Assembly (NCBI GenBank): GCA_031282905.1
Contig: JAITCV010000055.1
Span: forward strand, 1 to 20,898
DNA from: Azoarcus sp.
GTDB taxonomy: Bacteria; Pseudomonadota; Gammaproteobacteria; Burkholderiales; Rhodocyclaceae
Direction of reading: 5' to 3'
DNA: 20,898 bases
Shown: piece after piece, positions 16,715-20,898 of the stretch
Numbering within the stretch: the stretch's first letter is position 1
Layout of the letters: the number at the start of each line of letters is the position of its first letter
The notes under the pieces: generated by a model
Told to the model about the DNA's origin: nothing
The model's database searches: none
Seen by the model: only the letters and a program-made list of their open reading frames with translations
Translations under genes and position numbers: made by a program

Positions 16715-18457
16715 ATGTCCGAGAATGACCAACAACAGGCCGAGGCCGCAATGCAGGTCATGTTCCAAGCGGGACAGGCCATGGTAAAGAACTTTTTCGA
16801 CAATCTGGCGAAGCAACAAGTCGCGATGCAGGACAGTTCTGGGCTGGCCGCGACCAGCATTCCGCTGCCCGAAACCGAGGCGCTGACGAAAATGCAGCAG
16901 GATTTCGCCTCCCGCCATGTGGCGCTGTGGTCAGCCATGCTGGGCAGGAAAGCCGGGGAACCCGGGCCGCAAATCGCCCCCACCAATCCTGCCGACCGCC
17001 GTTTCAATTCACCTGAATGGGCATCGAGCCCGGTGTTCGACTACCTGCGCCAATCCTATCTGATCAATGGCGATTTCCTGCGCCAGGTCGCGGACAGTCT
17101 GCCGATGGAAGACGGCCGCGCCAAGGCGCGCATCCAGTTCCTGACCCGGCAATACATCGACGCGCTGGCGCCGTCCAATTTCGCCGCCACCAACCCCGAG
17201 TTCATCCGTACCGCAGTGGAAACCAAGGGCGAAAGCATCACCCGGGGCGTGCAGAACCTGCTCGCCGACATGGAAAAGGGGCGGGTGTCGATGACCGACG
17301 AGAGCGTGTTCGAAGTCGGCAGGAACCTCGCCATCACCCCGGGCGCGGTGATCTATGAAAATGAAATCATCCAGATTCTCCAGTATTCGCCGCTCACCGA
17401 ACAGGTTGCGCAAGTGCCGCTCCTGATCGTGCCGCCATGTATCAACAAGTACTACATCCTCGACCTGCAACCGGAAAACTCCTTCGTGCGCTACATCGTC
17501 GAACAGGGTTTCACCGTATTTCTGGTGTCGTGGAAAAACGCGGGGCCCAGCGAAGCCAACCTGGGCTGGGACGACTACCTCGAAAAAGGGCCGCTCACCG
17601 CGCTCGATGTCGTGCGCGCGGTCACCAAGGTCAAGAAACCCAACGTGCTTGGCTTTTGCGTCGGCGGCACCCTCCTTGCCTCGGCGCTGGCGGCGGAACG
17701 CGCACGCGGTGAAGACCCGGTCACGAGCGTCACTTTCCTGACCACCATGCTCGATTTTTCCGATACCGGCGAAATCGGCTGTCTGGTCGACGAGGCCAGC
17801 GTCAGCGCGCGCGAAGCCACCATCGGCAAGGGTGGGTTGCTCAAGGGGCAGGAGCTCGCCAGCGTGTTTTCTTTCCTGCGCGCGAACGATCTCGTCTGGC
17901 AATACGTGGTCGGCAATTACCTCAAGGGCACGACGCCGAAAGCCTTCGACCTGCTCTACTGGAATTCCGACGCCACCAACTTGCCGGGGCCATTCATGGC
18001 CTGGTACCTGCGCAACATGTACCTCGAAAACAATCTCCGCGTGCCAGGGCGGCTGAAGATGCTCGGACAACGCATCGACCTTGGCAAGATCAACGTCCCG
18101 GTCTATTTCATGGCCGCGCGCGAAGACCACATCGTGCCGTGGAAAACGTCCTACCACGGACGCAGTCTGCTCGGCGGTGAAACCACTTTCGTGCTCGCCG
18201 CTTCCGGCCACATCGCCGGCACGATCAACCCGGTATCGAAGAACAAGCGCAACTACTGGACGAGCACGCAAAACGCCACCGATCCGGACGAATGGCTGGA
18301 GCATGCCGACGAACATCCGGGAAGCTGGTGGTCACACTGGATCGAATGGTTGAAGCCGCACAGCGGACGCAAGGTGGCGGCGCGCGGTCGCCTGGGCAAT
18401 GCGAACTACGAACCGACTGAACCGGCGCCCGGGCGCTATGTGAAGGCCAAAGCCTGA
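16715..18457 (+). CDS. phaC: Class I poly(3-hydroxyalkanoate) synthase
   Basis: A 580-residue polymerase joining 3-hydroxyacyl-CoA units into PHA storage granules. Length and sequence fit class I (single-subunit) synthases. The alpha/beta-hydrolase catalytic triad is readable: Cys315 in the lipase-like box GFCVGG, Asp471 in REDHIVPW and His499 in AASGHIAGTINP. The PhaC N-terminal domain is present, with NPADRRFNSPEWASSPVFDY-type sequence. Two adjacent in-frame ATGs (16712, 16715) follow a strong GGGAGGA site at 16704-16710; the spacing favours 16715. The open frame also extends upstream to 16604, inside pgeF, but that part has no PhaC character. No phaA/phaB or phasin gene lies in the window. 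A hairpin follows the stop. Confidence 0.96.
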   Translation: MSENDQQQAEAAMQVMFQAGQAMVKNFFDNLAKQQVAMQDSSGLAATSIPLPETEALTKMQQDFASRHVALWSAMLGRKAGEPGPQIAPTNPADRRFNSPEWASSPVFDYLRQSYLINGDFLRQVADSLPMEDGRAKARIQFLTRQYIDALAPSNFAATNPEFIRTAVETKGESITRGVQNLLADMEKGRVSMTDESVFEVGRNLAITPGAVIYENEIIQILQYSPLTEQVAQVPLLIVPPCINKYYILDLQPENSFVRYIVEQGFTVFLVSWKNAGPSEANLGWDDYLEKGPLTALDVVRAVTKVKKPNVLGFCVGGTLLASALAAERARGEDPVTSVTFLTTMLDFSDTGEIGCLVDEASVSAREATIGKGGLLKGQELASVFSFLRANDLVWQYVVGNYLKGTTPKAFDLLYWNSDATNLPGPFMAWYLRNMYLENNLRVPGRLKMLGQRIDLGKINVPVYFMAAREDHIVPWKTSYHGRSLLGGETTFVLAASGHIAGTINPVSKNKRNYWTSTQNATDPDEWLEHADEHPGSWWSHWIEWLKPHSGRKVAARGRLGNANYEPTEPAPGRYVKAKA

Positions 18458-18469
18458 AACATTTGATGG

Positions 18470-18502
18470 GGGCGGGATGTGGAGGCTCAGGGCGTCCCGC
18501 CC
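18470..18502 (+). terminator. Hairpin downstream of phaC
   Basis: GGGCGGGA (18470-18477) and TCCCGCCC (18495-18502) form a perfect 8-pair GC-rich stem around a 17-base loop, 13 bases after the phaC stop. No long T-run follows directly (TTGGGAAT), so intrinsic termination is plausible but not certain. It marks the end of the GC-rich chromosomal sequence: AT-rich DNA begins within about 30 bases. Confidence 0.5.
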
Positions 18503-18899
18503 TTGGGAATGGTACTTTCTTACCAAAATATATGTAAATAATAACCATGTTTACCATGAATTTTTATTACCTAACATATTAATTATCTTTATGATGGTTT
18601 GCATGTTTTTTATTTCAAAAATAACGAAACTAGTCGATCTAAATTCTACAATTATCTATTCCGCAATATTATATTTTTCGACGGTTATATATATCTTGAT
18701 TTTCTCTAAATTATTATTAGTAGAATTCAAATTGATAGAATATAAATTGGTTGTAGTAGTTTACTCTGTTAGCCCATTTATGTTGCAGATACATAAATAT
18801 GTAACCACGAAGAAGTCTACGCACGAATATAAGTATAATATAATATATGGCATAATATTTATGCTGGAGATGATATACTTAATATGGGTTAGTGAGTAG
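18477..18899 (+). CDS. Hypothetical AT-rich multi-spanning membrane protein
   Basis: No family recognised. The 140-codon frame lies in very AT-rich DNA, where stop codons should be frequent, so its length suggests real coding. Four hydrophobic segments are visible, at about residues 29-47, 59-82, 90-105 and 121-137, with short charged loops (KKSTHEYKYN before the last). The start is uncertain. The only upstream ATG (18477) falls inside the phaC hairpin in GC-rich DNA. The next ATG, at 18591, would cut the first membrane segment in half. The true 5' end may therefore have been lost when the AT-rich segment joined the phaC end. Codon use is unlike every neighbour to the left, indicating horizontal transfer. 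Confidence 0.45.
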   Translation: MWRLRASRPWEWYFLTKIYVNNNHVYHEFLLPNILIIFMMVCMFFISKITKLVDLNSTIIYSAILYFSTVIYILIFSKLLLVEFKLIEYKLVVVVYSVSPFMLQIHKYVTTKKSTHEYKYNIIYGIIFMLEMIYLIWVSE

Positions 18900-18943
18900 A
18901 TTTGTCCAATCAAAAATCCTGTATGTGCTATGGTCCTAGTATC

Positions 18944-18971
18944 TTGCGTTATCTAATATTTGTGGTATAAT
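18944..18971 (+). promoter_or_regulatory. Putative sigma-70 promoter for the 19011 gene pair
   Basis: A -10 element TATAAT (18966-18971, perfect consensus) is preceded by TTGCGT (18944-18949, four of six matches) with 16-base spacing. It lies about 40 bases upstream of the ATG at 19011, which has its own strong ribosome binding site. Because the local DNA is AT-rich, chance matches are more likely than elsewhere in the window. Confidence 0.5.
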
Positions 18972-19010
18972 ATATTGGATCAATTAAATTAAGCAAAGGA
19001 GGCGTGGCAT

Positions 19011-19118
19011 ATGAGAACCAAAAAATACAAGGTATCCTTGACCGAATCTGAAATGGAGCAATTTTTTCTTGAATTCTCAGTAAGTTACCCCAACGGTAAG
19101 GAGGGTGTGTCTTCATGA
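19011..19118 (+). CDS. 35-residue small ORF, coupled to a downstream membrane protein
   Basis: Not annotated by length filters but well supported by signals: AAAGGAGG at 18995-19002 is a near-perfect ribosome binding site 8 bases before the ATG, and a TATAAT promoter lies upstream. The peptide begins MRTKKYKVSLTESEMEQFF and ends GKEGVSS. It is soluble, with a basic N-terminus and an acidic helix-like middle. Its stop overlaps the next start (ATGA, 19115-19118), so the two are translationally coupled. The first about 18 residues resemble the opening helix of IS630-type transposases (MxxKKYxVxLTxxE), so it could instead be the 5' stub of a broken transposase. A leader peptide or small antitoxin-like protein is equally possible. 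No function is assigned. Confidence 0.45.
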   Translation: MRTKKYKVSLTESEMEQFFLEFSVSYPNGKEGVSS

Positions 19119-19414
19119 TTTCGGGACTAATAACATTAATTTGTATTTATCAATGTTCTATAGATAAACGCCACATTAATGGTGCTCAAATAATATTTAT
19201 TTGGCCGTATTTTACTATTTTTACTGTTAAAGAATTCACATTTTATACCTCGTATGAAATAGAATTTTCAGTATGGTTCTCTTCCTCGTTTTTATTGGCT
19301 CTTCTTCATACGAAGAAGATTATACCAGCAAGAAGCCTGATATTTCCTTTTTCTGGAACCATAATTTTCGCCTTGTTGCTTATTAATAAAGTAATACCTT
19401 CTTATTATTTGTAG
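19115..19414 (+). CDS. Hypothetical small membrane protein (99 aa)
   Basis: No family recognised. It has 99 residues with three or four hydrophobic segments (about 2-13, 24-38, 52-65 and 74-90) and few charged residues, so it is probably an inner-membrane protein. Its ATG overlaps the stop of the 35-residue ORF, and GGAGGG (19100-19105) inside that ORF gives a ribosome binding site about 9 bases upstream. This double signal makes it the best-supported gene of the AT-rich tract. Codon use is AT-biased and foreign to the phaC side. An immunity-type protein is one possibility from size, topology and setting, but nothing in the sequence proves it. Confidence 0.55.
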   Translation: MISGLITLICIYQCSIDKRHINGAQIIFIWPYFTIFTVKEFTFYTSYEIEFSVWFSSSFLLALLHTKKIIPARSLIFPFSGTIIFALLLINKVIPSYYL

Positions 19415-19477
19415 TCACATACCGTATCCAACGCTGCTACCGTTTGTCGCTGTTGTTCCATTCTGTTGCAAGAAAGT

Positions 19478-19600
19478 TTTCCGATCAAAAATAATCTGGC
19501 CATTTTGTTTTTTGCTATTATTTCGAGGCATATTTCTTTTCCCTCTTGCATCGCTTGTATTCTGCCCCATGTATGAGCGCAAGGAACGAATCATGCCCCA
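19478..19600 (+). repeat. Diverged direct repeat, copy 1 (in front of the RCC1 pseudogene)
   Basis: This segment matches 20732-20850 along its length with small gaps. Shared blocks in order are TTTCCGA-CAAA, GCTAT-AT, GCAT, TTTC-TTT-CC, GCATCGCT, ATTCTGC and a closing CTATGCC/TCATGCC at an ATG. Identity by eye is roughly two thirds. It lies directly before the RCC1-like pseudogene and may be the leader or 5' part of an ancestral gene that was duplicated. Confidence 0.55.
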
Positions 19601-20107
19601 GTTGAATTTCCGTAGAGAGGCGGAACACTGTGCATGGGTTTCAGGATCTGAGCACCACCGTGCTGATCGTGGAAAGTGGCGGACAAATTCGCCTGCTCAA
19701 TGCCGTGCAGATTGCCGGTCATCGGCTGGGGCCTGCACGCCGCCCCTGGGCCAAGGGACGACCCAAACCAGTCTTGCCAGCCCCGAGCCGCTCGTCGTGC
19801 TCCGGAACGTCGACAAACTCTTTGCCCGTTACGTCGGCTCCTTCGCTCTTACCCGCGACGGCAAGCTCTACACGTGGGGCCAGACCGGCGGCAGCGCCTT
19901 CAAGATGATCTACGGCGAAACCCCCACGCAACGCACACCCCGCAAGGCCCGGTCGTCGACATTGGCGGCGGCAAGGAACACCTCTGCTACCAAACGGAAA
20001 GCGGCGAAGTATACGGGATCGGCTACAATGACCTCTACAAGCTCAACCAGAAGAAATGCTGCGCCCCGAACGTAGACTGGCCGGGTTCGCTGATCTGGAT
20101 CAAATGA
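19593..20107 (+). pseudogene. Frameshifted RCC1-repeat (beta-propeller) pseudogene
   Basis: RCC1-type blade sequence is readable only by switching frames. The start (MPQLNFRREAEHCAWVSG, 19593 onward) is in one frame. STTVLIVESGGQ (about 19645-19680) is in a second frame, PVIGWGLHA (about 19715-19740) in a third, GQGTTQTSLASPEPLVVLRN and FALTRDGKLYTWGQ (about 19750-19890) back in the first, and VVDIGGGKEHLCYQTESGEV to a TGA at 20107 in the third again. The phrase GKLYTWG with a preceding NV-x-x-L pattern is the classic RCC1 repeat. It is GC-rich, unlike the AT-rich flanks. At least three frame changes imply a decayed gene. The intact protein was probably an extracellular or periplasmic propeller, but its function is unknown. 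Confidence 0.6.
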
Positions 20108-20329
20108 ACTTGCCAGAAACACGAAAGAGACGCGAGATGAACGCCATGCCTGCCGCCACGACCGCAACAATGGAAACCTGGACGCCGGACAACCGCCCCC
20201 GCGGTGGTTTGGGTGATCGCCTGCTTCATTGTTGTCAGGATTCATAAATTTGATTTTAGGAGCAAATTCAATGAGGGTGTCCAGTGTCATTTATAGTGGG
20301 CTTACTTTGATTAATGTATGTGACAAGCC
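20108..20329 (+). other. Transition stretch, no supported gene
   Basis: GC-rich sequence continues from the RCC1 pseudogene to about 20240 and then turns AT-rich. A short frame (MNLPETRKRREMNAMPAATT, to a stop at 20247) follows the pseudogene stop. Another frame reads AVVWVIACFIVVRIHKF, a membrane-helix-like stretch ending at the TAG at 20295. Neither is convincing alone. A frameshift between them would join a basic N-terminus to a membrane helix, so this may be a second broken gene. Confidence 0.3.
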
Positions 20330-20563
20330 ATGATTTCATTGTTTTTAGTATGGGTTTTACTCATCCTATTATTTTCTGTGATGAGAAGCAAGAAAAGAGG
20401 ATTAATTCTTGTTACTGATACATTGTTTTTCGTCGTGTTTTTCTTGTTTTTTTATAATCAAGAGTATGTTGAATTACTTATGTGCGCGATGGGTCTTGAT
20501 TTTTACTATATTATTTTGGAATGTATTGCTACTAAAGACAGTAACAAGCATAACATCGACTGA
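20330..20563 (+). CDS. Hypothetical small membrane protein (77 aa)
   Basis: No family recognised. This 77-residue frame in AT-rich DNA has hydrophobic segments at about residues 2-17, 28-42 and 49-65, separated by a basic loop (MRSKKRG). The tail is polar (KDSNKHNID). It begins MIS like the 19115 protein, but no wider similarity is apparent by eye. No good ribosome binding site precedes the ATG. It sits behind the RCC1 pseudogene, so membrane ORFs flank that pseudogene on both sides. It could be intact, or a fragment of a larger membrane protein. Confidence 0.42.
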   Translation: MISLFLVWVLLILLFSVMRSKKRGLILVTDTLFFVVFFLFFYNQEYVELLMCAMGLDFYYIILECIATKDSNKHNID

Positions 20564-20575
20564 AGGAACATCATC

Positions 20576-20680
20576 ATGGCTGCGTTTCCTTCGATTGGAC
20601 AAAGAACCTTTTGGATATTTCAGTATTGGCGTTGGTACTGCGTTAGCTTTGTCACGTTGAAGCAACGATTTAGAGATTGA
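20576..20680 (+). CDS. Possible 34-residue ORF in degenerate sequence
   Basis: An ATG at 20576 lies 8 bases after AAGGA, giving a plausible ribosome binding site, and opens a 34-codon frame (MAAFPSIGQRTFWIFQYWRW...). It is rich in aromatic residues. A competing frame over the same bases reads RFLRLDKEPFGYFSIGVG and ends at 20660, which looks like the tail of a small membrane protein. Only one, or neither, is real; the stretch is probably decayed. Confidence 0.2.
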   Translation: MAAFPSIGQRTFWIFQYWRWYCVSFVTLKQRFRD

Positions 20681-20731
20681 CGGCACGGACTCGGCAGCAT
20701 TAAATTAAAACGCACCCTTGAGCAATTAGAA

Positions 20732-20850
20732 TTTCCGACCAAAGGGATTCTGTCCTATTTTTCTGCTATCATCCTACGCATGGTACGTTTCTTTCCCCTT
20801 CCGCATCGCTCACATTCTGCTCCCTATGCGGAGCAGATGAAGCTATGCCT
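20732..20850 (+). repeat. Diverged direct repeat, copy 2 (right window edge)
   Basis: Counterpart of 19478-19600, sharing the ordered blocks TTTCCGA-CAAA, GCTAT-AT, GCAT, TTTC-TTT-CC, GCATCGCT and ATTCTGC. As in copy 1, GC-rich sequence follows. This suggests that another RCC1-like gene, or its remnant, begins here and continues past the window. Confidence 0.5.
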
Positions 20851-20898
20851 GTTTTGCCTCTGGCTGCGGGCAATAGCTTTGGCGAAAAAAAGCGGCAA
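20837..20898 (+). CDS. Possible start of a further gene, cut by the window edge
   Basis: After repeat copy 2 two frames open to the edge. An ATG at 20837, preceded by GGAG, reads MKLCLFCLWLRAIALAKKSG, which is signal-peptide-like. An ATG at 20845 reads MPVLPLAAGNSFGEKKRQ; AAGNSF resembles the start of an RCC1 blade and parallels the MPQL start in copy 1. Too little is visible to choose between them or to judge whether the gene is intact. Confidence 0.25.
   Translation, partial: MKLCLFCLWLRAIALAKKSG

Noticed and set aside
17009..18316. 435-codon minus-strand open frame opposite phaC
   Set aside because: Antisense shadow of the PHA synthase gene, which has all catalytic residues; no domain is recognisable in the antisense product.
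19512..20075. 187-codon ORF across the RCC1 region as an intact gene
   Set aside because: Only its middle portion carries RCC1 motifs. The beginning and end of the motif series lie in other frames, so the frame is a chance fusion within a pseudogene.
18503..20898. Integron gene-cassette array
   Set aside because: Small promoterless AT-rich ORFs suggested cassettes, but no GTTRRRY/RYYYAAC core-site pairs or attC-like folded sites were found between them and no integrase is visible.

Overview
The window reads as a chromosomal segment of a GC-rich betaproteobacterium, probably of the Rhodocyclales / Azoarcus-Dechloromonas type. This is inferred from a class I PHA synthase, the rluD-pgeF-phaC order, a divergent bamD, the dapA-bamC pair, and a TgpA-type transglutaminase operon. 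No rRNA, tRNA or CRISPR array was seen, so the taxonomy rests on gene content alone.

Left part (1-6733): an envelope and cell-wall block. On the minus strand dapA (lysine/diaminopimelate synthesis) is followed by bamC (outer-membrane assembly lipoprotein, cut by the window edge). Divergent from it runs a tightly packed plus-strand operon: a MoxR AAA+ ATPase, a DUF58 protein, a TgpA-like membrane transglutaminase, and the lytic transglycosylase MltB. The last two junctions are ATGA stop/start overlaps. Next (6913-8609, minus) come a BepA-like M48 metalloprotease with TPR-like repeats and a TusA-family sulfur carrier whose start lies inside the bepA 3' end.

Middle (8877-13631): a three-gene signalling cluster (a small module like those attached to HD-GYP/HDOD proteins, an HDOD protein, and an OmpR-type response regulator with no kinase beside it). 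It is followed by a CLC chloride/proton antiporter (minus) and a divergent flavodiiron-like oxygen-binding diiron (ODP-type) protein. A 455-base gap after it (13632-14086) is full of inverted repeats.

Right-middle (14087-18457): bamD (minus) lies head-to-head with rluD, pgeF and phaC (plus). The rluD/pgeF genes overlap and phaC follows 16 bases after pgeF with a strong ribosome binding site. A hairpin after phaC is probably its terminator.

Right end (about 18503-20898): an abrupt change to strongly AT-rich DNA with small multi-spanning membrane ORFs of unknown function. One pair is coupled: a 35-residue ORF with a good promoter and ribosome binding site overlaps a 99-residue membrane protein by ATGA. 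The AT-rich tracts are interrupted by a GC-rich, multiply frameshifted RCC1-repeat (beta-propeller) pseudogene. A diverged duplicate of the segment in front of this pseudogene recurs at the right edge. This looks like a decaying, horizontally acquired accessory locus, possibly the edge of a larger RCC1/membrane-protein array, and it is the least explained part of the window.
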